The notes: generated by a model not told the origin, from the letters alone. Shown: positions 7,791-16,977, counted from the first letter of the stretch. The stretch is 38,871 nucleotides of DNA from CAZKHG01 sp964552655 (GCA_964552655.1 CAZKHG010000029.1:1-38871); one strand, 5' to 3'. Translations and numbers: made by a program.

Positions 7791-10700
7791 ATGAAAAATC
7801 CAAATCAACTTAAAAAATTAAGCATGATTGGGCTGTCAATCATACTTATTCTTAATACAACCCTGGCATTAAGCCAAAAAAAACCTGCGGCAAAACCTGT
7901 TATTGCCGATTCTTTAGTTAAAAGTAGTTTGGTTTCTGGGTTAAAATTCCGGGGAATTGGTCCGGCTTTTACCTCTGGTAGAATAGCCGATTTTGCTGTC
8001 AACCCAAACAACTATTCTGAGTTTTATGTAGCTGTTGCCAGCGGACATATCTGGAAAACAACGAATAACGGGATAACATTTGAACCTGTTTTTGATAACT
8101 ATGGAGCTTATTCCATTGGCTGCCTGGCAATGGATCCAAACAACTCCAATGTGGTTTGGGCTGGAACCGGCGAAAATAACCACCAACGGGCTCTTGGTTA
8201 TGGCGATGGGGTATATAAAACAATTGACGGCGGCAAATCCTGGACAAACATGGGCTTAAAGCAAAGCCGCCAGATAGGGATGATTCTGATTGATCCCAGG
8301 AATTCAAACGTGGTATATGTTGCTGCCGAGGGTTCGGTTTGGGGACCTGGCGGTGATCGCGGGCTTTACAAAACAACCGATGGCGGGCAAACCTGGACCA
8401 AGGTGTTGAATGTTAGCGAGAATACCGGCATCAACAATGTGATCTGCGATCCAAGAAACCCAGACGTTCTCTATGCAACCTCCGAACAACGCCGCAGGCA
8501 CGTTTTCACTAAAATAGGGGGTGGCCCCGAATCGGCCGTATATAAATCGGAAGATGCCGGGAAGAGCTGGAAAAAGTTAACTTCGGGTTTGCCGACAGAA
8601 GATAAAGGTGGAATGGGCATTGCAATTTCACCCCAAAACCCTGATGTTTTATACCTGATCATTGAAGCTGCAAACGATGCCAGTGGGTTTTACCGTTCAA
8701 CCGACCGGGGTGAATCATGGTCGAAAATGAGCGATCATGCATCAAGCGGTCAGTACTACAACGAAATATACTGTGATCCGGTTCAGTTTGATAAGATATA
8801 CTCAGTTGAAACAATCACCCAGACAACCGACGATGGTGGTAAAACCTGGTACAGGTTGAGCAACAACGAACGGCACGTAGATGATCATGCTTTCTGGGTA
8901 AACCCCAAGGATAATAAACAATATATGATAGGAGGCGATGGCGGTGTTTACATCTCATATGATAAAGGGGAAAAATGGCGATTTGTGTCAAACCTCCCGG
9001 TAACCCAATTCTACCGGGTTGCTCTTGATAACGCAGAACCCTTTTATAATATCTATGGCGGAACACAGGATAACAATACCCTTGGCGGCCCATCGCGCAA
9101 TACTAACGAGGGTGGCGTAACCAGCGGGGAATGGGTTGTTACTGTTGGTGGCGACGGTTTCTGGCCAAGAATTGACCCAACCAACCCTGATATAGTTTAC
9201 TCAGAATGGCAATACGGGAATGTGGTACGATATGATAAAAAAAGCGGTGAACGGATAAACATCAAACCCCAACCCCGTAAAGGCGAAAAAACCTACAAGT
9301 GGAACTGGGACACGCCCCTCATCCTAAGTCCTCATTCCTCTTCACGTTTATATATTGCTGCCAATAAAGTGTTTCGCAGTGATGATAAAGGGAATACCTG
9401 GCAGGTTATATCTGAGGATTTAACCACTCAGACCGATCGTAACACCTGGCCTGTGATGGGTAAGTTCTGGAGTGTTGACGCCGTAGCCAAGGATGTTTCA
9501 ACTTCGCTTTGGGGAACAATTGTATCCCTGGATGAATCACCGGTGAAAGAAAACCTTATTTACGTGGGAACCGATGATGGGTTGGTACAGGTTACCGAGG
9601 ACGCCAAAACCTGGCGAAAAGCCGCACCATTTCCTGGGGTACCGGAATACTCCTATGTAAGCGATGTATTCGCTTCGCGATTTGACGAGACTGTCGTTTA
9701 TGCATCCATCAGAAATATTAAAAGGGATGACTTTAAACCTTACCTGTTTAAGAGCTCCGATAAAGGGAGAACCTGGGTATCCATTGCATCCAATTTACCG
9801 GAAAATGGTTCGGTTCATGCCATCGAACAGGATTTTGAAAAACGGGATCTACTTTTTATAGGTACCGAGTTTGGCGTATTTTTTACCATCAATGAGGGCA
9901 AGAGCTGGGTTCGGCTGAAATCCGGAATTCCTACTGTAGCAGTTTATGATCTTGCCATCCAGAAAAGGGAGTGCGATCTTGCTGTGGCAACATTCGGACG
10001 TGGTTTCTACATTCTGGATAACTATGCCCCCTTGCGTGAGCTTACCGGTGATCTGCCAAATAAATCCTATCATCTTTTTAACGTAAAGGATGCTTTGCTC
10101 TACATTCCCGATGGCAAAAAGTATGGGCAGGGAGCTACCTATTATACCGCTCCTAACCCTGAATATGGTGCAGCCTTTACCCTCTATATCAAAGAAATCC
10201 CAAAAACTGCAAAAGAGCAAAGACATGAGACCGAAAAGAAGCTCTTTGAACAAGGGAAACCAATCCCTCAGCTAACTTTAAAAGAGCTGGAAGATGAATC
10301 GAAAGAAATTCCTCCTTATTTGGTAATCAGCATAAGGGATAAGGATGGCTCAATAATCCGCACGATGACCCAAAAACCATCCAAGGGCATTAACCGTTAC
10401 TATTGGGATTTGAAATACGATGACCCCAGAATTGAAAAATCCGATAAATTCGATCCATTTGCAAAGAAAGAAGGCGGTATTTATGTTTTGCCAGGGAGTT
10501 ATAGCGTTAGTGTTGATCTGGTTCACAACGGCAAGGTTGACAAGCTGGCCGATCCAAAAAGTTTTGGTGTAAACGCAGTTAATAACACGACCCTACCCGC
10601 TCAAAACCGATCTGAAATGGTTAAATTCCAGAGAGAGGTTTCTGTCCTTTCAAAATCTATGATTGGAACGTTCCAGCTTATCCGCGATCTTAAGAAGGAG

Positions 10701-11081
10701 CTCGTTCTAATAAAACAAACTGTTTTGACCTTACCTGGTTCGCAAGATTTGGTGATGTCAAAAATCAACGGAGTTGAGAAAGAGCTGAACGATATTCAAT
10801 TTATTTTCACAGGAGAGGAAGCCAAAGCGAGTTGGGAAGAAATACCACCGGCAAATATGCCGCTTTATAACCGGTTAGATGATCTGGTTCAGACACAAAT
10901 AAGCAGCACATCTGATATTACCGGAACTTCCAAAACTGCTTATGAAATTTTAAAAGAGGAGTTTCCTCCTTTACTGAGCAGGATTAAAGCCATCGCCCAA
11001 ATAGATATGCCTGAACTCAGGAAACTGCTGGATCAGTTGAATGCACCCTATACTCCTGGCAGGATCATAGAATGGAAGTAA
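7791..11081 (+). CDS. Secreted sortilin/VPS10-type BNR (Asp-box) beta-propeller protein
   Basis: The 1096-residue protein has an N-terminal signal peptide (residues 1 to about 29, ending TTLALSQ). Residues 60-740 contain about ten Asp-box (S/T-x-D-x-G-x-x-W) repeats, for example TIDGGKSWT (near 144), TTDGGQTWT (195), SEDAGKSWK (252), STDRGESWS (303), TDDGGKTWY (346), SYDKGEKWR (390), SDDKGNTWQ (530), SSDKGRTWV (656) and TINEGKSWV (699). These form one or two seven- to ten-bladed propellers like those of sortilin and GH74 xyloglucanases. A Lys/Glu-rich helical C-terminal region (about 800-1096) follows. Homologues are often called 'glycosyl hydrolase', but I see no proof of catalysis. It has no C-terminal sorting domain that I recognise. 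A hairpin terminator follows. Confidence 0.88.
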   Translation: MKNPNQLKKLSMIGLSIILILNTTLALSQKKPAAKPVIADSLVKSSLVSGLKFRGIGPAFTSGRIADFAVNPNNYSEFYVAVASGHIWKTTNNGITFEPVFDNYGAYSIGCLAMDPNNSNVVWAGTGENNHQRALGYGDGVYKTIDGGKSWTNMGLKQSRQIGMILIDPRNSNVVYVAAEGSVWGPGGDRGLYKTTDGGQTWTKVLNVSENTGINNVICDPRNPDVLYATSEQRRRHVFTKIGGGPESAVYKSEDAGKSWKKLTSGLPTEDKGGMGIAISPQNPDVLYLIIEAANDASGFYRSTDRGESWSKMSDHASSGQYYNEIYCDPVQFDKIYSVETITQTTDDGGKTWYRLSNNERHVDDHAFWVNPKDNKQYMIGGDGGVYISYDKGEKWRFVSNLPVTQFYRVALDNAEPFYNIYGGTQDNNTLGGPSRNTNEGGVTSGEWVVTVGGDGFWPRIDPTNPDIVYSEWQYGNVVRYDKKSGERINIKPQPRKGEKTYKWNWDTPLILSPHSSSRLYIAANKVFRSDDKGNTWQVISEDLTTQTDRNTWPVMGKFWSVDAVAKDVSTSLWGTIVSLDESPVKENLIYVGTDDGLVQVTEDAKTWRKAAPFPGVPEYSYVSDVFASRFDETVVYASIRNIKRDDFKPYLFKSSDKGRTWVSIASNLPENGSVHAIEQDFEKRDLLFIGTEFGVFFTINEGKSWVRLKSGIPTVAVYDLAIQKRECDLAVATFGRGFYILDNYAPLRELTGDLPNKSYHLFNVKDALLYIPDGKKYGQGATYYTAPNPEYGAAFTLYIKEIPKTAKEQRHETEKKLFEQGKPIPQLTLKELEDESKEIPPYLVISIRDKDGSIIRTMTQKPSKGINRYYWDLKYDDPRIEKSDKFDPFAKKEGGIYVLPGSYSVSVDLVHNGKVDKLADPKSFGVNAVNNTTLPAQNRSEMVKFQREVSVLSKSMIGTFQLIRDLKKELVLIKQTVLTLPGSQDLVMSKINGVEKELNDIQFIFTGEEAKASWEEIPPANMPLYNRLDDLVQTQISSTSDITGTSKTAYEILKEEFPPLLSRIKAIAQIDMPELRKLLDQLNAPYTPGRIIEWK

Positions 11082-11102
11082 ACTAAATCTTTTCAAAATA
11101 AT

Positions 11103-11134
11103 GAAGGCTGATCGGGTTGTTCCGGTCAGCCTTC
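11103..11134. terminator. Bidirectional terminator between convergent genes
   Basis: GAAGGCTGA-T-CGG pairs with CCG-G-TCAGCCTTC (13 pairs with one G-T) around a six-base loop. The flanks are short T/A-rich runs rather than long T tracts. It sits between the propeller gene and the convergent gene at 11155. Confidence 0.75.
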
Positions 11135-11154
11135 TTCAAAAAATATTAGCTGAT

Positions 11155-11754
11155 TTACTTTTTATTTGCGTCTTTCTTGGCCTTTAATTTTGATTCTTTT
11201 CCTGCTTTAGAATCTGCCTCCCTAACCTTATTTAATAAACCGATTTGCTTGTCTATTAAAACAATCTGATCTTTTGTCTGGTTGGTCACCTCAGTTAACG
11301 CTTCGCCTCCCTTGGCTAAATTTTTAGTTGCTTTAGGTTTTTTGGTCATTGAACATTTTTTGGTAGCTTCCGATGCCGGTTTCTGAAGATCCTCAAGGGT
11401 TTTAATATTATCGTTCTGCTTTTTTGCCCTGATGGCCAGATCCCCAAACTGCTGCAAGGCTGCTTCTTTGGTTAACGTTTCCCCTTTCCCGTTGGTAATT
11501 TTAAACGGGGTGGTTTCACCGTCCCCTTCAACTTTAATGAAGTTGATATCTTCACTGATCTTCTTGCTTTCATCGTAGGCATCGAAGCAAGAATTTACAA
11601 ACTTATCAACCTCAGGCACATCGCATTTATCGGGACGGGTGAGGTTTTTCTTGGTCTGGTTCTGATCCTCGACTCCCTGTGCCATTGCCCTGGGAGTCAC
11701 GAATGCAGATATGCTGCATATCAGCATTATAAAAAGAATCGCTTTTCTATTCAT
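11155..11754 (-). CDS. Exported Lys-rich protein of unknown function
   Basis: The 199-residue protein starts at the ATG at 11754 with a signal peptide of about 25 residues, ending PRAMAQ. The mature part has three cysteines (in RPDKCDVP, FVNSCFDAYD and ATKKCSMTKK), long stretches predicted to be helical, and a very basic tail (SKAGKESKLKAKKDANKK). The middle (KITNGKGETLTKEAALQQFGDLAIRAK) may form a coiled coil. I do not recognise a family. It is probably periplasmic. It stands alone, convergent with the propeller gene and divergent from the gene at 12008. Confidence 0.75.
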   Translation of the reverse strand: MNRKAILFIMLICSISAFVTPRAMAQGVEDQNQTKKNLTRPDKCDVPEVDKFVNSCFDAYDESKKISEDINFIKVEGDGETTPFKITNGKGETLTKEAALQQFGDLAIRAKKQNDNIKTLEDLQKPASEATKKCSMTKKPKATKNLAKGGEALTEVTNQTKDQIVLIDKQIGLLNKVREADSKAGKESKLKAKKDANKK

Positions 11755-11978
11755 GGTAATTTAATATTAGGTTTAAAAAATAGATAATAAGACATTTAAT
11801 AAAATCTAGTTTGTAATTTATTCAGATTATTACAAAGATTAAAGTTAGGGAATGCAGCAACCAATGTCAATAAAAAATGCAATCTGAAATTTTGATGATT
11901 GAAATAAATGGAACTGAAAACCTATATTTATCTAACATTCAACGGGTTTCAATTTTATTACTTCCCATCAAAATTTGC

Positions 11979-11986
11979 TATCTTTG
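11979..11986 (+). promoter_or_regulatory. -7 element before the 12008 gene and the gls genes
   Basis: TATCTTTG is an exact TAnnTTTG match 21 bases before the ATG. No TTG lies at the expected distance upstream, so the promoter is only partly supported. Confidence 0.45.
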
Positions 11987-12007
11987 AAAATTCAAACAAT
12001 GTAAGCC

Positions 12008-12394
12008 ATGAAAACAATCAGGAGAATTCTCATCGGGGGGATAATTGTATTTCTGGGTTTCTGTGCATTTACATACTGGGGTGTTTATGAAAAGGGGGTT
12101 ATGGCGGGGAAAGTTCTTCGCATCAGCCAGAAAGGGATAATATTTAAAACCTACGAAGGAAAACTGAACCTTGAAACCTTTGGTGCATTGAAGGGTGCCA
12201 GCCCAATTGCTGAATCATTTGATTTTTCAGTTGAAAAAGATAATATAGAGCTGGTAAAACTGCTCGAAGAGGTTGCGCTCACCGGAGAAAGAATCAACCT
12301 TCATTACAAGAAGCGTTACTTAGCCTTTCCGTGGAGAGGAAACACCAAGTATTTTGCAGTACAAATTGATAGGTTAAGTCAGGTTAAACAATAA
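12008..12394 (+). CDS. Small membrane-anchored protein often misnamed 6-phosphogluconate dehydrogenase
   Basis: The 128-residue protein has one N-terminal membrane helix (about 6-25, GGIIVFLGFCAFTYWG) and a compact outer domain with the stretches GKVLRISQKGIIFKTYEGKLNLETFG and PWRGNTKYFAV. It belongs to a small Bacteroidota family with these stretches. To my recollection some database entries call it '6-phosphogluconate dehydrogenase', which its length and lack of a Rossmann motif (GxGxxG) rule out. It lies 17 bases upstream of glsA on the same strand and may be co-transcribed. Its function is unknown; a link to the envelope or lipids is inference from position only. Confidence 0.8.
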   Translation: MKTIRRILIGGIIVFLGFCAFTYWGVYEKGVMAGKVLRISQKGIIFKTYEGKLNLETFGALKGASPIAESFDFSVEKDNIELVKLLEEVALTGERINLHYKKRYLAFPWRGNTKYFAVQIDRLSQVKQ

Positions 12395-12411
12395 ATAATT
12401 TGTAGAAATCA

Positions 12412-13245
12412 ATGCCCGGGCTAAAATTGGAAGAAAAATTGATTGATGTTGAAAAGGTAATTGCCGGAAAGAATCCGAAACTGCTTAAAATTCTACCTAA
12501 ATTTATTATCCGCTACCTGAAACGCATTATCCATGAGGATGAAATTAATAGTTTCCTAACCCAGCATGGCGATAAGCAGGGCGTTGAATTTATCGGGGAG
12601 ATTTTAAAAATGATGGAAGTAAGCTATCGGGTTGAGGGTTTGGAGAATATCAGCCCTGACGGGCATTACCTCTTTGCATCGAATCACCCCCTTGGCGGAC
12701 TTGATGGAATCATCCTGATTCATATTCTGGGGCAAAAATTTCCAGAAGTAAAATTCCCGGTTAATGATCTTTTGATGTACATCAAGCAGCTACACCCCGT
12801 ATTCATCCCGGTGAACAAACATGGTGCACAAACTGCCGATTACGCCAAACAGCTCGATAATGCTTATAATTCTTCAGCTCAGATTCTATACTTCCCGGCA
12901 GGACTATGCTCCCGAAAACAGAAGGGAAAAATCGAGGACCTGGAATGGAAAAAAAGCTTTATCGCCAAGGCGGTTAAGCATCAACGGGATGTGGTACCCG
13001 TTTACTTTAGCGGACGAAACTCCAGTTTCTTTTATAACCTGGCAAAGCTAAGAGCCTTTTTAGGGATCAAGGCCAATCTTGAAATGCTCTACCTGGTGGA
13101 TGAAATGTTTAAACAGAAAGGGAAAAGCATTTCGGTAATTATCGGGAAACCAATTTCCCATAAAATCTTTGATAAAACACGAACTCCTCAGCTATGGGCC
13201 AACTGGCTAAAAGCACGGGTTTACGAGTTATCTGTTAAACATTAA
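12412..13245 (+). CDS. glsA: PlsC-like O-acyltransferase of glycine/ornithine lipid synthesis
   Basis: The 277-residue protein is a lysophosphatidate-acyltransferase-like enzyme. It has the histidine-aspartate motif in NHPLGGLD (91-98) with five residues between H92 and D98 instead of the usual four, then FIPVNKHG, FPAGLCSRKQ in place of FPEGTRS, and VPVYFSGRNS. These variants are those of the GlsA/OlsA-type proteins that add a second fatty acid to N-acyl amino acids. The neighbouring gene encodes the matching N-acyltransferase, which supports the assignment strongly. The product would be the diacylated glycine lipid in the inner membrane. It starts 17 bases after the small membrane protein gene. 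Confidence 0.85.
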   Translation: MPGLKLEEKLIDVEKVIAGKNPKLLKILPKFIIRYLKRIIHEDEINSFLTQHGDKQGVEFIGEILKMMEVSYRVEGLENISPDGHYLFASNHPLGGLDGIILIHILGQKFPEVKFPVNDLLMYIKQLHPVFIPVNKHGAQTADYAKQLDNAYNSSAQILYFPAGLCSRKQKGKIEDLEWKKSFIAKAVKHQRDVVPVYFSGRNSSFFYNLAKLRAFLGIKANLEMLYLVDEMFKQKGKSISVIIGKPISHKIFDKTRTPQLWANWLKARVYELSVKH

Positions 13246-13284
13246 TATCAATTAATACTAAAGTCAATTTACGTTAATTAGTGC

Positions 13285-13292
13285 TACATTTG
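13285..13292 (+). promoter_or_regulatory. -7 element before glsB
   Basis: TACATTTG matches TAnnTTTG 17 bases before the glsB ATG. There is no matching TTG upstream. It may give glsB a promoter of its own within the 64-base gap after glsA. Confidence 0.4.
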
Positions 13293-13309
13293 AAAAATTT
13301 TTTATAGCG

Positions 13310-14293
13310 ATGGAACAGATTATTGAGGCCGTTGACAAAAAACTCTTAGAGCAGGAGTTAACTCCCGATAGATTTATTCGTCATACCAACAATGCCGGGA
13401 ATGAGCTTTACATCTTTTCAGCCATAAACTCTCCAAATCTGATGCAGGAAGTGGGCAGGCTCCGCGAGTTGACATTCCGGTCAGCCGGAGGAGGAACCGG
13501 GCTGAGCGTAGATATTGATGAGTATGATACCTGCCCTAATTGTTATAAGCAGCTTATTGTCTGGGACCCAAAGGAACGGGAGATTATCGGCGGGTATCGT
13601 TTCCATAGCGTTGATCCAAGAAAAGGGGAAGAGATAAACCTGTCCACCAAACACCTGTTCCACTTCTCTGATAAATTCATTAAGGAATATATGCCTTTTA
13701 TGATTGAACTTGGCAGGTCATTCATCCAGCCAAAATACCAATCGGTACACAGGCTTGGCAAAGGCATATATGCCCTTGATAACCTCTGGGATGGATTGGG
13801 CGCCCTGATAGTTATTAACCCCGATATTAAGTACTTTTTCGGGAAAGTAACCATGTACCATACCTATAATAAGGATGCCCGCAACATGCTGCTTTACTTT
13901 TTTGAAAAATACTTTGCCGATAGTGAAGGGTTGGTTACCCCTATTCACCCAATGGAGGTGGAAATGGACAAGGAGAAAATGGGCAAACTTTTCCATGGCA
14001 AGGATTACAAAGAAGACTACAAAATTTTGTCGCACGAGATCAGGGAGCTGGGTGAAAAGATTCCCCCTTTGATCAACTCCTACATGAACCTTAGCCCCTC
14101 GATGAAAGTGTTTGGTACAGTTTTAAACCCATATTTCGGAGGTGTTGAGGAAACCGGGATTATGATTACCATCTCCGATATTTACCAGCACAAGGTTGAA
14201 AGGCACATTGCCAGCTTTTTAATGAAAATAAAAGAGAAATACTATCACCTGGGAGAAGCATTTAAGGAAAAGAATAAGCTAAAAATAAATTAA
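13310..14293 (+). CDS. glsB: GNAT-type N-acyltransferase of glycine lipid (commendamide-type) synthesis
   Basis: The 327-residue protein is an OlsB/GlsB-type acyl-ACP:amino-acid N-acyltransferase. It shows the family signatures LRELTFRSAGGGTG (51-64), D-x-DEYD (68-73), QLIVWDPKEREIIGGYR (81-97), FIELGRSFIQP-like (MIELGRSFIQPKYQ) and a C-terminal half typical of the longer Bacteroidota form. The known Bacteroides thetaiotaomicron homologue makes N-(3-hydroxyacyl)glycine, which GlsA then O-acylates. Here the order is glsA then glsB. Substrate glycine rather than ornithine is inferred from the phylum. The 3' neighbour is convergent. Confidence 0.88.
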   Translation: MEQIIEAVDKKLLEQELTPDRFIRHTNNAGNELYIFSAINSPNLMQEVGRLRELTFRSAGGGTGLSVDIDEYDTCPNCYKQLIVWDPKEREIIGGYRFHSVDPRKGEEINLSTKHLFHFSDKFIKEYMPFMIELGRSFIQPKYQSVHRLGKGIYALDNLWDGLGALIVINPDIKYFFGKVTMYHTYNKDARNMLLYFFEKYFADSEGLVTPIHPMEVEMDKEKMGKLFHGKDYKEDYKILSHEIRELGEKIPPLINSYMNLSPSMKVFGTVLNPYFGGVEETGIMITISDIYQHKVERHIASFLMKIKEKYYHLGEAFKEKNKLKIN

Positions 14294-14358
14294 TGGCCAT
14301 AGAATTCAGACCTAAACGCTCCTAGTCCAGATAATCCGGGGATATCAAACCTATTAAG

Positions 14359-16257
14359 TTAATACGCCCGCTGATTTCGCCCTTCAATAAAGTTGATAAA
14401 AGATGTGGTTACCACCTTATTGCCCCCGGGTGTAGGGTAATCGCCGGTAAAATACCAGTCGCCTAAATCGTTTGGGCACGCTTTATGAAGGTTCTCAATG
14501 GTTTGGTAAACTATTCTAACATTTGCCTTCATCCCTTTTGGGGTAAGGATCTGGGAAATTTTATCGGATATCTGCTGATCGGTGAATGGCCTATAAATGT
14601 CCTTAACAAAGTTAACCACCTCCTCTTTGGGCAGATTTTGCTGTGCTTTGCATTGCTTGTAAACATTGTTGATTATGCTTTCCTTACCAGTTTCCTTCAG
14701 TAATTCTATAGCTGCTTTAAAGGCCACAAAGTCGCCCAGCTTTGCCATGTCAATCCCGTAACAGTCAGGATAACGGATTTGCGGGGAGGATGACACTACA
14801 ACTATGGTTTTAGGGTTTAAGCGATCAAGTATTTTTAAAATGCTTTCACGCAAAGTGGTTCCCCTAACAATAGAATCATCAATTACCACCAGATTATCTA
14901 TTCCATCTCTTATTGTTCCATAAGTTATATCATAGACATGCCCTACCAGATCTTCACGACCTTTATCCTGTGCGATGAACGTCCTGAGCTTGATATCTTT
15001 TACAGCTATTTTCTCAACCCTTGGCCGCATGGCTATAATCTCATCCAGCTCTTTCTCTGTAATTGATGGACCCTTTTCCAGGATTAGCCTTTTTTTCTCT
15101 CTTTTTAAAATATCTTCAACCCCTTTAACCATTCCGTAGAATGCTGTTTCGGCCGTATTGGGAATGAAAGAGAAAACGGTATTAGCATAATCATAATTAA
15201 CAGCTTCCAGAATTTTGGGCGATAAAAGTTCACCAAGTTTTAACCGCTCCTGATAAATATCCCGATCTGTTCCCCTGGAAAAATAGATTCTCTCAAATGA
15301 GCAGGATTTCCGGGTTTGGGGAACCCTGATTTCGTCATGGGAAATCTGCCCGTTCTTTTTGATTATCAGCGCATAGCCGGGCTTAACCTCCTTAACCTCA
15401 TCCGTGGATAGATTCATCACAGTCTGAATCACCGGTCGCTCTGATGCGGCTACAACAATTTCATCGTTAATGTAGTAGTAGGCTGGCCTGATACCCCACG
15501 GATCGCGGTACACAAAGGCATCGCCATGCCCTATCAACCCAACCATGGCATAACCCCCATCAAAATCTTTGCTGGCTTCCTGCAAAATCTTTTTTACACT
15601 CAGGTTTTCAGCAATCAGGTCACTTATACGCTTGTTGTTAAAACCTTCATTCTTGTAATTTCTGAAAAGATGCTGATTCTCCTCGTCAAGGAAATGGCCA
15701 AATTTCTCCAGTACCGTAACTGTATCGGAAAAATCTTTGGGGTGCTGTCCAAGGTCAATTAGCTTGTTGAACAACTCATCAACATTGGTCATATTAAAAT
15801 TCCCTGCCAGGACAAGGGTTCGTGATTTCCAGTTATTCTCACGCATTACAGGATGAACGTAATCAATGCTGTGATGGCCAAATGTCCCATACCTTAAATG
15901 CCCCAGGTAAAGATCGGCAGCAAAGGGTAAATTCTCTTTAGCCCACTTTGGATCATTAATTATTTCCGGTTTGTTCTCATACTTTTTGAATCCCCTGTTA
16001 ATGGCATCAAAAACATCTTTTATAGATGTTTGGGAGTTAGATCGTTCCCTATCGATATACCTCTTCCCGGGTTCAATATCAAATTTAACAGTTGCCAGCC
16101 CGGCCCCGTCCTGTCCGCGATTGTGCTGCTTTTCCATCAACAGGTAAAGCTTATGCAGGCCATATCGCCATGTGCCATACTTAACCTGATAGTATTCCAG
16201 GGGCCTAAGCAGCCTGATCAGGGCAATTCCACACTCGTGTTTAATCTGGTCACTCAT
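14359..16257 (-). CDS. Long amidophosphoribosyltransferase-like protein (PurF family)
   Basis: The 632-residue protein combines an Ntn glutaminase domain with a phosphoribosyltransferase domain. The nucleophile is probably C9 (KHECGIA), freed by removal of an eight-residue propeptide as in Bacillus PurF. Further glutaminase motifs are NRGQDGAG (46-53), GHLRYGT (119-125) and RDPWGIRP (251-258). The PRPP loop VVIDDSIVRGTT is at 457-468. It is about 130-160 residues longer than ordinary PurF, with a charged insertion at about 375-430 before the PRPP loop and a long C-terminus. Bacteroidota often carry such a second, long paralogue. Whether it makes phosphoribosylamine for purines or serves another amidotransfer is not known. 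It ends a row of minus-strand genes. Confidence 0.85.
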   Translation of the reverse strand: MSDQIKHECGIALIRLLRPLEYYQVKYGTWRYGLHKLYLLMEKQHNRGQDGAGLATVKFDIEPGKRYIDRERSNSQTSIKDVFDAINRGFKKYENKPEIINDPKWAKENLPFAADLYLGHLRYGTFGHHSIDYVHPVMRENNWKSRTLVLAGNFNMTNVDELFNKLIDLGQHPKDFSDTVTVLEKFGHFLDEENQHLFRNYKNEGFNNKRISDLIAENLSVKKILQEASKDFDGGYAMVGLIGHGDAFVYRDPWGIRPAYYYINDEIVVAASERPVIQTVMNLSTDEVKEVKPGYALIIKKNGQISHDEIRVPQTRKSCSFERIYFSRGTDRDIYQERLKLGELLSPKILEAVNYDYANTVFSFIPNTAETAFYGMVKGVEDILKREKKRLILEKGPSITEKELDEIIAMRPRVEKIAVKDIKLRTFIAQDKGREDLVGHVYDITYGTIRDGIDNLVVIDDSIVRGTTLRESILKILDRLNPKTIVVVSSSPQIRYPDCYGIDMAKLGDFVAFKAAIELLKETGKESIINNVYKQCKAQQNLPKEEVVNFVKDIYRPFTDQQISDKISQILTPKGMKANVRIVYQTIENLHKACPNDLGDWYFTGDYPTPGGNKVVTTSFINFIEGRNQRAY

Positions 16258-16419
16258 TGGTATATACTAGTTATCATTAAACGATGTAAGTGGATAACGC
16301 TTGTTAAATAAGCAAAGTAAAAAAGATGTTGGGCTGAAAAGATCCCCTTGTGATTTTTGTTAATCTGCTCGGGTTTAGCTTTCAGCTTATGGGCGTTACC
16401 AGTTTTAAGCATATTTTGG

Positions 16420-16884
16420 TTATTCAAGCGGTGGAAAGTTGATCCACTCAGGTACAATAAAGGCTTTTGGAAAAGTTTTAAGGAGCTGGTTATACAGTTT
16501 CATTGCGTTATCGCGGGTTCTAAAATCGCCCACAGACACCTTGTAGTAAGGGCTTTGATATGTTCTGTAAACTGAAACTCCGGGGTATTTCTCCATTATG
16601 GTCTTCTCAATATCCTCAGATTGCTTGCGCGATTTTTGGCCCAGATCCCTGTAAACTCTGATTCTGAATCCATTCATTCCGGGGTTTTTGGAGTTGATAA
16701 AGAGGTATTGGTCAAGCAGTCTGGCCACTTTCTGATCCTGGGTTATGGTTATTGTTCCGTCCCCATTCTCTTTTTCTTTTATCCTTTTAATGACATCATC
16801 GAAGGAGCCAGCGCCCTGGGAGTCTTTCTGCCCAAAGCAAAAACTGGCGGGAATAAGCATTAAGCAAACTAACAGAAATCTCAT
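16420..16884 (-). CDS. Exported SPOR-domain protein
   Basis: The 154-residue protein starts at the ATG at 16884; a TTG seven codons upstream would put charged residues before the signal peptide and is less likely. The signal peptide covers about 1-19 (ending CFGQ). The C-terminal half (about 76-150) looks like a SPOR domain: GFRIRVYRDLGQKSRKQSE, PYYKVSVGDFRTRDNAMKLY and a last strand with FPKAFIVPEWI. SPOR domains bind peptidoglycan strands lacking stem peptides, often at division sites. The protein is probably periplasmic. It lies between the LEA14-like lipoprotein and the PurF-like gene on the same strand. Confidence 0.85.
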   Translation of the reverse strand: MRFLLVCLMLIPASFCFGQKDSQGAGSFDDVIKRIKEKENGDGTITITQDQKVARLLDQYLFINSKNPGMNGFRIRVYRDLGQKSRKQSEDIEKTIMEKYPGVSVYRTYQSPYYKVSVGDFRTRDNAMKLYNQLLKTFPKAFIVPEWINFPPLE

Positions 16885-16977
16885 GGGTGAAAATTTGTTG
16901 TGCAAATTTATAACGATAAATGAAGTTTAAATAATTAATAACAAAAATTAAGCTAAATAGCTGATTATCTTGTTTGC

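Noticed and set aside
7999..9093. Several antisense open frames within the propeller gene
   Set aside because: They are shadows of the repetitive Asp-box coding sequence, with no start signals and no sensible composition.
11908..12090. Small plus-strand frame of 60 codons before the glsA group
   Set aside because: It overlaps the membrane-anchor gene at 12008 in another frame and crosses the TATCTTTG promoter element.
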